DNA of 43,049 nt. It comes from an uncultured Oscillospiraceae bacterium (GTDB lineage Bacteria; Bacillota; Clostridia; Oscillospirales; Ruminococcaceae). The first letter of the stretch is position 1, and every line of letters begins with the position of its first letter. The DNA is taken from the NCBI GenBank assembly GCA_904384225.1, contig CAJFJV010000014.1, forward strand, positions 1 through 43,049, in the 5' to 3' direction. Both the position numbers and the translations under genes were made by a program. This document shows, piece after piece, positions 33,588 to 41,594 of the stretch. The notes beneath the pieces are model-generated. The model had not been told where the DNA came from. It did not search any database and was given only the letters and a program-made list of their open reading frames with translations.

Positions 33588-35471
33588 ATGGGTTTAGCAA
33601 CCATTCAGGTTTTTCCGGAAAAGGTGCGCTTTCCTTTAAATGAGGAAATGTACGGCGTATTTTATGAGGAAATTAATCATGCAGGAGACGGAGGATTGTA
33701 TGCGGAACTGATACGTAACCGCAGTTTCATGGATGCGCGGCTTCCAGAGGGCACGGCTTGGTACAAAGGAAAGGCATGTACGGCACTCGGCCACTCAGAG
33801 AATCATGATCTTTCGGACGATTTGCCGGGATGGCATGTACGCATGACGGGAGCGGCGCGTGCACAAATTACAGGAAGTACGGACGCTCCGCGCAATCCAA
33901 CAGTTCCCAATCAGCTTTATTTGATTGCGGAAGGGACATCGGAAGGCAGTGTGGCACTTCTCAATGACGGCTATTGGGGCATCTCAGTCGAGCCGGGGGA
34001 ATATCGATTAACTGTAATTGTACGAGGGAATGTCCCTTCTTTGCGCGTCTCTCTCGAAATGCAGTATGGCGGCGAGGCAGGATGTGTACAGATTGATGGC
34101 GTCACATCCGTATTTACCAAATTTGAAGTATTGTTTGCCGTAACAAAAAAGGCAAATGGATGTAGGCTTGCCATTAACCCGCTTTCTGATGGCGAACTTT
34201 GGTTTGACTTTGTTTCCTTATTCCCGGTTGATACATTTTGCGAACGAAAAAACGGTATGAATCGGCGTATTGCGGAAAAAATAAAAGCATTGCGCCCTGG
34301 ATTTTTACGTTTTCCCGGTGGTTGTATTGTAGAGGGGATTAGCCTCGAAAATGCCTTTCAGTTTGAAAAAACACTTGGCCCGGTTGAAGACCGCCCGGGA
34401 TGTTGGGATCTTTGGGGATACCGCCGGACGGATGGGATCGGGTATCATGAATATCTTGAGTTTTGCGAAGATTTAGGCGCTTCCGGAATGTATGTTATAA
34501 ACTGCGGCATGTCCTGCCAGTGGCGGGAATCGGAACATGGCACACCCGAACAGATCGATGCATTTTTACAAAGTGCAATCTCAGCAATCGATTACGCAAT
34601 CGCTTCCCCGGAGGAAAACGAATGGGGTGCGCTTCGCGCCAAAAACGGACATCCGGCTCCTTTTCCGTTAAAATACATAGAGATCGGGAATGAAAATTGG
34701 GGTGCACAATATATTGAGCGGTATAACCAATTTTACCGTGTTTTAAAGAAAAAGTACCCGCAGCTTATTTATATCATCAATGATATCGGACGCTATCCGG
34801 ATATTCGGCCGGAAGGATATGATCTGTTTGACGAGCATTTCTATGTTACACCTCAACGCTTTCCTGCTATGGCACATCGCTATGACACGTATCCTCGGAA
34901 CGGAAAAAAGATTTATGTAGGGGAATATGCTGCAAATCAGGAAGTTGGCATTGGCAATATGGCGGCAGCTTGCGCAGAAGCTTCGTTTATGATTAATATG
35001 GAACGGAACGGCGATGTTGTAAAAATGGCATCATATGCACCGCTTCTCTGCCATATGCGGGACCGCCGTTGGCCTGTAAATTTAATCTGCTATGAAGATG
35101 GAAATATTTTTGGCATTCCATCTTATCACGTACAAAAGCTTTTCAGTGAAGTGCGTCCGCGCGTTATTGTACAAAGCAATTGCAACGTCTCGTCTTTTAC
35201 TGGAGAGACTAAGGTGGATACTGTGTCAGGACTGGATGAAAATGGTGATTTAATTGTAAAAATTTCAAATTTTTCAAAGGGCGAAACAACGGTTTGTATT
35301 ACGGCAGAGGGTTTTGTTCCGGCTTCACTGATTGGAATTTCAGCAGATTCACCTGAGACAGAAAATAGTATTGATGACCCAGAAAATGTCTGTGCGGTTG
35401 AACTGCCGCCGACTGCGTCATTTAATATGCGTCCTTACGGTGTGTATGTTCTGCGTATGGAGGCAGAGTAA
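33588..35471 (+). CDS. GH51 alpha-L-arabinofuranosidase
   Basis: Releases terminal L-arabinofuranose from arabinan, arabinoxylan or arabino-oligosaccharides. It has 627 residues: an N-terminal beta region, a TIM-barrel with the acid/base Glu in EIGNENWG and the nucleophile Glu in VGEYAA, and a C-terminal beta-sandwich. FLRFPGGCIVEG is also characteristic. No signal peptide, so intracellular action on imported oligosaccharides. GAGGGAG precedes its ATG. It probably shares the lexA transcript, which is unusual; a separate weak promoter could exist in lexA. Nearby GH130 fits a small glycan-use locus. Confidence 0.92.
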   Translation: MGLATIQVFPEKVRFPLNEEMYGVFYEEINHAGDGGLYAELIRNRSFMDARLPEGTAWYKGKACTALGHSENHDLSDDLPGWHVRMTGAARAQITGSTDAPRNPTVPNQLYLIAEGTSEGSVALLNDGYWGISVEPGEYRLTVIVRGNVPSLRVSLEMQYGGEAGCVQIDGVTSVFTKFEVLFAVTKKANGCRLAINPLSDGELWFDFVSLFPVDTFCERKNGMNRRIAEKIKALRPGFLRFPGGCIVEGISLENAFQFEKTLGPVEDRPGCWDLWGYRRTDGIGYHEYLEFCEDLGASGMYVINCGMSCQWRESEHGTPEQIDAFLQSAISAIDYAIASPEENEWGALRAKNGHPAPFPLKYIEIGNENWGAQYIERYNQFYRVLKKKYPQLIYIINDIGRYPDIRPEGYDLFDEHFYVTPQRFPAMAHRYDTYPRNGKKIYVGEYAANQEVGIGNMAAACAEASFMINMERNGDVVKMASYAPLLCHMRDRRWPVNLICYEDGNIFGIPSYHVQKLFSEVRPRVIVQSNCNVSSFTGETKVDTVSGLDENGDLIVKISNFSKGETTVCITAEGFVPASLIGISADSPETENSIDDPENVCAVELPPTASFNMRPYGVYVLRMEAE

Positions 35472-35960
35472 TAGCAGAAGCTGATATAGGAAACCACAAA
35501 GCATCGGGAAGGGCATTTTTTCAGTCTTCTCCGTCTTTCTTATTGCAGGTATGAAGGAAAACGGGAGCAGAAAGAAAAATGTCCAATAGCGGCGGCTCTA
35601 TAAATTTTTTATTCTTTTCCTTGACAGACCGTCCAATCGTATTTATAATAAATACAATATCAAAATGCATTGACAGGGAAGCGAAAGCAGTTTTTCTGTT
35701 CCAGAGAGCCGTCGGATGCTGCAAGACGGTACAGAAGTTGTTTTTTAAATCACCCTTGAGCAGACTGCTGAACCTTTTAGTAGGCAGATCCGGAGGCCCA
35801 CCGTTATAACAGGGCGCACGTTGTTGGACGTGTCAGAGTGGCCGAAGTATTTTCGGCAAAAAGAGTGGTACCGCGAGGAGTTCCCCCGTCTCTTAATATG
35901 AGACGGGGTTTTTTTTATTCATTTTCGGGTGCAATGAAATAAAATCAGGAGGTCAAATGA
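35472..35960 (+). promoter_or_regulatory. Promoter and T-box leader of ilvB, probably isoleucine-specific
   Basis: Promoter TTGACA (35621-35626), 17 nt, TATAAT (35644-35649). The T-box motif GAGTGGTACCGCG is at 35863-35875. The terminator CCCCGTCTC (35884-35892) / GAGACGGGG (35900-35908) ends in eight or more T. In the stem I 3' region TTAAATCACCC puts ATC (35749-35751), an Ile codon, at the likely specifier place. Downstream genes make isoleucine precursors, which fits. The upstream 35472-35620 holds nothing recognised. Confidence 0.85.
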
Positions 35961-37631
35961 ATGAAACGGACAGGAGCAGAAATTATTATGGAATGCCTGC
36001 TTGAGCAGGGCGTTGATACGATATTTGGTTATCCGGGCGGTGCGGTATTAAATATTTACGATGCACTGTATGCTTATCGCGGAAAAATCCGTCACATAAC
36101 AACGGCGCATGAACAAGCGGCTGCCCACGCGGCTGACGGATATGCGCGCTCCAGCGGGAAAACCGGCGTATGCCTTGCAACCTCCGGGCCTGGTGCAACC
36201 AATTTGATAACGGGAATTGCAACGGCGTATATGGATTCCATCCCAATGGTTGCGATTACAGGAAATGTGGGAAGAAGTCTTCTTGGGAAGAGCAGTTTTC
36301 AGGAAGTTGATATTGTTTCAATTGCTGCACCGATTACAAAAAAAAGCAGTATTGTAATGGATATTGCGGATTTGGCGGATACAATTCGGGATGCTTTTTA
36401 TATTGCCAATAAAGGACGAAAGGGACCCGTTTTGATCGATATTCCAAAAGATATCACGGCTTTGTCTTATGATTATGAGCCCAAAACGCCTGTAAGGCGG
36501 GCGCCGCATTTTGACTTGAATGAAACACAGTTCAACCGTGCAATAAAGTTGATTTCAGAATCGAAACGTCCGCTTTTATATGCAGGAGGCGGCGTGGTGT
36601 CAGCGGGCGCTGAAAAGGAGTTTGAGGCCTTTGCTGAACGGCTTGACGCTCCTGTCTCAGCTTCTCTGATGTGTCAAGGGGCATATGACCAGAAAAAAAC
36701 ACGATATCTTGGTATGCTGGGGATGCATGGGACAAAGGTCAGTGCTCTGGCTATGAAAGAATGTGATTTGTTTATCGCGGTTGGATCCCGTTTTTCTGAT
36801 CGTGTAACTTGCAATACGGATTTGTTTGCAAGGCACTGCCCGGTGATCCACATCGATATTGACGCAAAAGAATTTAATAAAAATGTTAAAGCGGATGCAG
36901 CGCTGCGCGGAAATGCTTCTGCAGTACTTACAGAGCTATTGGGACGTATGGGACAGCAAAACCACGCGGAATGGATGCAGAAAATTGTAAAGTGGAAAGA
37001 GGAAAACCCTTTGCTGCAAAAAGATACACAAGGAGGGGTTACACCACAATTTGTTATGGAGACGCTTGGTAATTTGACAGACTCACAAGCGATGATTACA
37101 ACAGAAGTCGGACAACATCAGATGTGGGCGGTGCAATACTATTACTATCGGTATCCACGCCAACTGTGTACTTCTGGCGGACTCGGCACGATGGGTTATG
37201 GATTGGGAGCAGCTATTGGTGCCAAGCTTGCAAATCCAGATAAAATCGTAGTGAATATCGCAGGCGACGGTAGTTTTCATATGAATGCAAATGAACTTTC
37301 TACACTTGCAAAATATCAGATACCCGTTGTTGAGCTGCTGTTTAATAACGAGGTTCTCGGCATGGTGCGGCAGTGGCAAAAGCTGTTTTATGGCGGCCGT
37401 TTTTCTGAAACAGATCTCAATAAACCGACAAACTATGAAGCGCTTGCAGAAGCCTTTGGTGTAAAAGCATATACGATAACGCGGCGGGATGAAGTCGAAT
37501 CTGTTTTGAAAGAGGCGATTACACTTGGAAAGCCCGCTTTTATCAATTGTTATATTGACCGTGATATGAACGTTCTGCCAATGGTTCCCGCAGATGGATC
37601 TGTTACCGATCCGATTTTTGAAATGGAATAA
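35961..37631 (+). CDS. ilvB: Acetolactate synthase large subunit
   Basis: Condenses pyruvate with pyruvate or 2-ketobutyrate; first common step of branched-chain amino acid synthesis. It is a 556-residue TPP and FAD enzyme. The TPP-activating Glu is in TAHEQAAAHAADGYAR; the TPP-Mg motif is GDGSFHMNANEL followed by NNEVLGM; FQEVDIVSIA and GTIRDAF-like segments mark the central FAD domain. RBS AGGAGG precedes the ATG. No regulatory subunit gene (ilvN/ilvH) is adjacent. The T-box leader probably links expression to tRNA-Ile charging. Confidence 0.95.
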   Translation: MKRTGAEIIMECLLEQGVDTIFGYPGGAVLNIYDALYAYRGKIRHITTAHEQAAAHAADGYARSSGKTGVCLATSGPGATNLITGIATAYMDSIPMVAITGNVGRSLLGKSSFQEVDIVSIAAPITKKSSIVMDIADLADTIRDAFYIANKGRKGPVLIDIPKDITALSYDYEPKTPVRRAPHFDLNETQFNRAIKLISESKRPLLYAGGGVVSAGAEKEFEAFAERLDAPVSASLMCQGAYDQKKTRYLGMLGMHGTKVSALAMKECDLFIAVGSRFSDRVTCNTDLFARHCPVIHIDIDAKEFNKNVKADAALRGNASAVLTELLGRMGQQNHAEWMQKIVKWKEENPLLQKDTQGGVTPQFVMETLGNLTDSQAMITTEVGQHQMWAVQYYYYRYPRQLCTSGGLGTMGYGLGAAIGAKLANPDKIVVNIAGDGSFHMNANELSTLAKYQIPVVELLFNNEVLGMVRQWQKLFYGGRFSETDLNKPTNYEALAEAFGVKAYTITRRDEVESVLKEAITLGKPAFINCYIDRDMNVLPMVPADGSVTDPIFEME

Positions 37632-37646
37632 AGGAGGAAAGGAATT

Positions 37647-38843
37647 ATGCTTACGTTGGATCGCATTTATCATGCTTCTTATGTTTTAAAAAATGTTGTA
37701 CGCCGGACAGACTTAATCTATGCGCCGCAGATTAATCCGGATGCGCAGATCTTTTTAAAAACAGAAAATTTGCAGATTACAGGTTCTTTTAAGGTGCGTG
37801 GTGCATACTATAAGATTTCTCAGCTCTCACAAGAAGAAAAGGAGAGAGGCGTGATAGCGTGCTCTGCCGGAAACCATGCGCAGGGTGTAGCGTTGGCTGC
37901 CACTAAAAACGATATCCGTTCTCTTATTTGTCTGCCTGACGGCGCTCCTATTTCGAAAGTAGAGGCTGCCAAGCGTTATGGTGCAGAGATTTGTTTGGTC
38001 AAGGGCGTGTATGATGACGCGTATAATCGTGCTGTAGAACTTCAGGAAGAAAGCGGGGCAACCTTTATCCATCCTTTTGACGATCCGGATGTCATTGCAG
38101 GTCAGGGAACCATAGGGCTGGAACTGTTGGAGCAGCTGCCCGATATGGATGCAGTAATCGTACCAGTGGGCGGCGGCGGTTTGATTTCCGGAGTGGCATT
38201 TGCTATCAAGTCGTTAAATCCAAATTGTAAAGTGTATGGCGTACAGGCGGCTGGTGCGCCTTCTATGTATAATTCCATCCGGCATCATCAAAAGGAAATA
38301 CTGGATCGTGTTTCTACCATTGCAGATGGAATCGCCGTAAAGAATCCAGGAGAATTGACATATGCACTATGTGAAAAGTATGTAGATGATATTGTCACGG
38401 TGACAGACGACGAAATCTCTACGGCTATTCTGGCGCTAATCGAACAGCAGAAGTTAATTGCAGAAGGCGCAGGAGCGGTGAGTGTAGCAGCGGCAATGTT
38501 CAATAAAGTTGATATTGCAGGGAAAAAAGCAGCGTGCCTGCTATCGGGGGGCAATATTGATGTTACAATTCTCTCGCGGGTTATTACACGCGGCCTTTTA
38601 AAAGCGGGACGCAGTGCAGATCTTACGATTGCTTTGCAGGATAAGCCCGGTCAGCTGAAAGATGTGTCACGTATTATTGCGGATCTCGGTGGAAATGTTA
38701 CATCTATTCATCATGACCGCGCAAATGAAGGAATGGATATCAACGGATGCTTTTTACACATTGTAATGGAAACAAGAGATTGGAAACATGTAGAAGACAT
38801 ACGGAAAGCATTGTCAGATGCAGGTTTTAAAATTGTATCTTAA
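37647..38843 (+). CDS. ilvA: Threonine dehydratase
   Basis: PLP enzyme that deaminates threonine to 2-ketobutyrate, feeding isoleucine synthesis with IlvB. It has 398 residues. PLP Lys is in [12 protein letters not shown]; the phosphate loop is [10 protein letters not shown]; a C-terminal ACT domain (about 325-398) begins at [15 protein letters not shown]. This is the TdcB-like short form with one ACT domain rather than the long IlvA with two. Start follows AAAGGAGG. The intermediate enamine can harm other enzymes; RidA lies next. Confidence 0.93.
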   Translation: MLTLDRIYHASYVLKNVVRRTDLIYAPQINPDAQIFLKTENLQITGSFKVRGAYYKISQLSQEEKERGVIACSAGNHAQGVALAATKNDIRSLICLPDGAPISKVEAAKRYGAEICLVKGVYDDAYNRAVELQEESGATFIHPFDDPDVIAGQGTIGLELLEQLPDMDAVIVPVGGGGLISGVAFAIKSLNPNCKVYGVQAAGAPSMYNSIRHHQKEILDRVSTIADGIAVKNPGELTYALCEKYVDDIVTVTDDEISTAILALIEQQKLIAEGAGAVSVAAAMFNKVDIAGKKAACLLSGGNIDVTILSRVITRGLLKAGRSADLTIALQDKPGQLKDVSRIIADLGGNVTSIHHDRANEGMDINGCFLHIVMETRDWKHVEDIRKALSDAGFKIVS

Positions 38844-38866
38844 TTGAAAAAGAAAGGAAATGCAAA

Positions 38867-39235
38867 ATGAAAATCCTCAATACAAAAAATGCCCCCGCAG
38901 CTATCGGGCCATACTCTCAGGCAATAATCGTAAACGGCATGCTTTTTTCTTCCGGCCAGATCCCACTTGATCCTAAAACCGGGATGCTGGTAGAAGGGGA
39001 TATACAGAAACAGACGGAACGTGTTATGCAAAATATCAAAGCGGTGCTCGAGGAAGCGGGAACAGACTTTTCCCATGTAATCAAAACAACATGTTTTTTA
39101 CGCGATATGAACGATTTCGCCGCATTTAATGAGGTATATGGTACCTATTTCACCGGAAAGCCAGCGCGCTCTTGCGTACAAGCAGTGCTGCCGAAAAACG
39201 CTGCCGTGGAAGTTGAAGTAATAGCCGTTTTATAG
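38867..39235 (+). CDS. ridA: RidA enamine/imine deaminase
   Basis: A 122-residue trimeric protein that hydrolyses the reactive enamine/imine products of PLP dehydratases, such as 2-aminoacrylate. Marks: [23 protein letters not shown], the [22 protein letters not shown] pattern shortened here to its start [18 protein letters not shown], and the active-site Arg in [22 protein letters not shown] before its start. It follows ilvA by 23 nt, matching the chemistry of IlvA. A separate promoter for lrgA begins immediately after its stop. Confidence 0.94.
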   Translation: MKILNTKNAPAAIGPYSQAIIVNGMLFSSGQIPLDPKTGMLVEGDIQKQTERVMQNIKAVLEEAGTDFSHVIKTTCFLRDMNDFAAFNEVYGTYFTGKPARSCVQAVLPKNAAVEVEVIAVL

Positions 39236-39236
39236 A

Positions 39237-39265
39237 TTGTCATCCGTTTTCTGTTGTGTTATGAT
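39237..39265 (+). promoter_or_regulatory. lrgA promoter
   Basis: TTGTCA (39237-39242), 17 nt, TATGAT (39260-39265): five of six matches in each hexamer. Confidence 0.65.
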
Positions 39266-39326
39266 AAGCTCAAGCCGTACATGCGGATGCTCATAAGCAG
39301 ACTGCGGCTGGAAAGGTTGATATCCT

Positions 39327-39710
39327 GTGGCGATCCTTCTTCAAATTGGCGTGGTTTTATTGATTTGCTTGTTAAGCGAAATAGTCTCTCTGCTCCTGCC
39401 GTTTCCTTTTCCGGGCAGTGTGATAGCGATGATCATACTTTTCATTTTATTGGCAGCGGGTGTGATAAAAGTTGGCCATATCCGTCAGAAGGCGGAGTTT
39501 ATGTTAAAAAACATGGCCTTCTTTTTTATTCCGGCAGGTGTTGGGATTATGGAGTATTTTGATGTGTTAAAAAGCTGTATTGTCCCCTTTATAGTGATTT
39601 GCGTTGTCTCTACCATTTTAACTTTTGCAGCAACAGCCGGTACGGTTGCGCTCATTATGAGATTGCAGCATAGATATCGGGGACGCAAAGGGGGAGATCA
39701 AGATGCGTGA
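39327..39710 (+). CDS. lrgA: LrgA/CidA-family holin-like membrane protein
   Basis: A 127-residue protein with four membrane spans and a basic C-terminus. LPFPFPGSVIAMIILFILL and the FFFIPAGVGIMEYF segment are hallmarks of the family. LrgA/CidA proteins influence murein hydrolase activity, cell lysis and, in several Gram-positive bacteria, pyruvate uptake. Start is GTG with GGAAAGGTTG upstream. It overlaps lrgB by 8 bp. Whether it is LrgA or CidA cannot be settled from sequence alone. Confidence 0.88.
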   Translation: MAILLQIGVVLLICLLSEIVSLLLPFPFPGSVIAMIILFILLAAGVIKVGHIRQKAEFMLKNMAFFFIPAGVGIMEYFDVLKSCIVPFIVICVVSTILTFAATAGTVALIMRLQHRYRGRKGGDQDA

Positions 39711-40380
39711 AATTACTTCTTCTCCTTTTTTTGGCATTACACTTTGTGTTTTTACTTATACATTTTATCAGCGCCTGCAGCACCGTTTTCATACGCCGCT
39801 GCTAAATCCCATGCTATGGACAGTCGTGACGATAATTGCTGTTTTACAGCTGTTCGGGATCCCGATTGAAGATTTCAATCAGGGTGGTGATATCATTTCC
39901 CTGTTTTTATCTCCGGCAACAGCAGTTTTAGCTGTTTCCATTTTCAATCAGCTTTCTGTTCTTAAAAAAAATTTGTTGCCGATTTTAGGCGGCTGTTTTG
40001 TAGGAGCTGTTACATCAATTACGAGTGTAATATTACTCTCAAAAGCATTTGGTTTAGAAGAACAAATTCAAACCGCATTGATTCCTAAATCGGTTACGAC
40101 GCCGATAGCTATGGCTGTTTCAGAGCAAATGGGCGGATTGGTTCCGGTCACTGTTGCAGCGGTTGTTGTGACGGGGATAATCGGTTGTGTGTGTACGCCG
40201 TTTTTGCTGCGCGTGCTCCGGATTAAAGACCCTGTGACTGCTGGTATTGCAATTGGTGCGTGCAGCCATGCACTTGGCACAACAAAAGCAATTGAGATTT
40301 CAGAAACGCATGGTGCGATGAGCGGAATTGCAATCGGAATGTCGGGCATTTTAACGGTATTGATTACGTTGTTTTTGTAA
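39703..40380 (+). CDS. lrgB: LrgB/CidB-family membrane protein
   Basis: A 225-residue protein with about seven membrane segments. The family segment PKSVTTPIAMAVSEQMGG and GIAIGACSHALGTTKAIE are both present. It is the obligate partner of LrgA in the membrane. The start overlaps the lrgA stop and has GGGGGAGA upstream. Co-location after the acetolactate and ilvA genes may be relevant, since pyruvate links these pathways, but this is inference. Confidence 0.92.
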   Translation: MREITSSPFFGITLCVFTYTFYQRLQHRFHTPLLNPMLWTVVTIIAVLQLFGIPIEDFNQGGDIISLFLSPATAVLAVSIFNQLSVLKKNLLPILGGCFVGAVTSITSVILLSKAFGLEEQIQTALIPKSVTTPIAMAVSEQMGGLVPVTVAAVVVTGIIGCVCTPFLLRVLRIKDPVTAGIAIGACSHALGTTKAIEISETHGAMSGIAIGMSGILTVLITLFL

Positions 40381-40399
40381 GAAGGAAGGAAATTCGAGA

Positions 40400-41125
40400 A
40401 TGGAGGAGCAATTGGAAGCATTGCGCCGTTTGATTGCGCAAAATAAGCATATTGTCTTTTTTGGAGGCGCAGGTGTATCAACAGAAAGTGGAATTTCAGA
40501 CTTCCGAAGTGAGGATGGCTTGTATCGGCAGCATTACGACGTCCCGCCGGAAGTTTTGCTTAGCCATTCCTATTTTATAAAGCATCCAAAAGCCTTTTTT
40601 CATTTTTACCGTGACAAGATGCTTGTTCTGGACGCACAGCCCAATTGTGCCCATCTGGCTTTGGCTAAACTTGAAAGTAAGAGAAAGCTTTCTGCTGTTG
40701 TAACGCAGAATATTGATGGTCTCCATCAAAAGGCGGGCAGCAGCACCGTCTATGAATTGCATGGAAGCATTTGGCGGAATTATTGTATGAATTGCGGGCG
40801 GTTTTATCCCGTCAAGGCGATTATAGACAGTACAGATATCCCTTATTGTTCATGCGGTGGTATTATAAAGCCGGATGTTGTTTTGTATGAAGAAGCGCTT
40901 GATGAGCAAGTTGTAAGAGCAGCTGTAGATGCAATTCGGAAAGCAGATCTTTTGATCATCGGCGGAACATCTCTGGCAGTTTATCCAGCCGCCGGATTGA
41001 TCCGTTATTATCAAGGAGAACAGCTTGTCATGATCAATCGTTCGCCTACGCCTGCGGATAGCGAAGCCACGCTTTTAATCAATTCTTCTATTGGCGAAGT
41101 ATTTAAAAACATATCAGAAGAATAG
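40400..41125 (+). CDS. cobB: NAD-dependent protein deacylase (sirtuin)
   Basis: Removes acyl groups from lysines using NAD, giving O-acyl-ADP-ribose and nicotinamide. It has 241 residues, Sir2 fold. NAD motifs GAGVSTESGISDFR and TQNIDGLHQKAG; catalytic His in ELHGS; Zn site from CMNC and CSCGG; GGTSLAVYPA near the end. It lacks the Tyr/Arg pair of SIRT5-like desuccinylases in the expected stretch, so deacetylase is likeliest. It follows lrgB by 19 nt. Confidence 0.92.
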   Translation: MEEQLEALRRLIAQNKHIVFFGGAGVSTESGISDFRSEDGLYRQHYDVPPEVLLSHSYFIKHPKAFFHFYRDKMLVLDAQPNCAHLALAKLESKRKLSAVVTQNIDGLHQKAGSSTVYELHGSIWRNYCMNCGRFYPVKAIIDSTDIPYCSCGGIIKPDVVLYEEALDEQVVRAAVDAIRKADLLIIGGTSLAVYPAAGLIRYYQGEQLVMINRSPTPADSEATLLINSSIGEVFKNISEE

Positions 41126-41155
41126 AATTGAAATACAATATTTTCAAATTAAATT

Positions 41156-41210
41156 TTGTATAGGGAACATGATAGCGGTTATACTATTTTTGCGCGGGAC
41201 ACCGCGCAAA
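41156..41210 (+). promoter_or_regulatory. Promoter and 5' hairpin of the DUF1540 gene
   Basis: TTGTAT (41156-41161), 18 nt, TATACT (41180-41185). The predicted transcript would begin at or near TTTGCGCGG (41189-41197), which pairs perfectly with CCGCGCAAA (41202-41210) over a GACA loop just before the AAAGGGGG ribosome binding site. Confidence 0.6.
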
Positions 41211-41223
41211 GGGGGAAACAATC

Positions 41224-41403
41224 ATGTCGAGCTGCTGTAACTCCAACGCGAACCAAAGTATAAAATGTACAGTGACGCAGTGTGTGCATCACTGTCAGTC
41301 CAAAGACTACTGCTCTCTTGATTCCATTATGATCGGGACACATGAACCGAATCCGACGATGTGTGAATGTACGGATTGTAGATCTTTTGCCAAGAAGGCG
41401 TAG
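41224..41403 (+). CDS. Cys-rich DUF1540 miniprotein
   Basis: A 59-residue protein too short for many gene finders. It has nine cysteines: C4, C5, C15, C20, C24, C30, C47, C49 and C52. The spacing CTVTQCVHHC then DYC, then CECTDC with Arg-Ser-Phe is that of DUF1540, a metal- or thiol-type domain common in Clostridia and Bacilli, often in spore formers. GGGGG before its ATG and the hairpin at 41189 suggest strong, stable expression. The function of the family is unknown. The following 41404-41516 stretch has structured sequence and a 62-bp palindrome. Confidence 0.88.
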   Translation: MSSCCNSNANQSIKCTVTQCVHHCQSKDYCSLDSIMIGTHEPNPTMCECTDCRSFAKKA

Positions 41404-41516
41404 TGCACGAAGATTTCCGTCAGCTATCGGCCGACAGACCGGAATCTGTAAAATGATTGAATGGGCGAGCGGAAATCTCCTTATGTAGTGCGGTTTTTCA
41501 ATAGGGAGACCGTATG
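41404..41516 (+). ncRNA. Candidate structured RNA or 3' UTR after DUF1540
   Basis: AGATTTCCG (41411-41419) and CGGAAATCT (41470-41478) are a perfect 9-bp pair 50 nt apart, with GCAC (41405-41408) and GTGC (41488-41491) outside. CGGTTTTTC (41491-41499) pairs with GGGAGACCG (41504-41512) using three G-U pairs. No ORF is apparent. Confidence 0.3.
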
Positions 41517-41578
41517 AAAACCAGAGAATCACAAAAAGACGAAGCAATTGCTTCGTCTTTTTGTGATTCTCTGGTTTT
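41517..41578. terminator. 62-bp perfect palindrome, bidirectional terminator
   Basis: Positions 41517-41547 are the exact inverse complement of 41548-41578 with no loop. The inner part GACGAAGCAATTGCTTCGTC followed by TTTTT is a standard terminator on both strands. It sits between the convergent DUF1540 and ROK genes. Confidence 0.85.
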
Positions 41579-41594
41579 TGAAAAAAGCGAGCCT

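Noticed and set aside
35521-35724. Minus-strand ORF in the ilvB leader
   Set aside because: It overlaps the promoter and T-box stem I and has no family resemblance.
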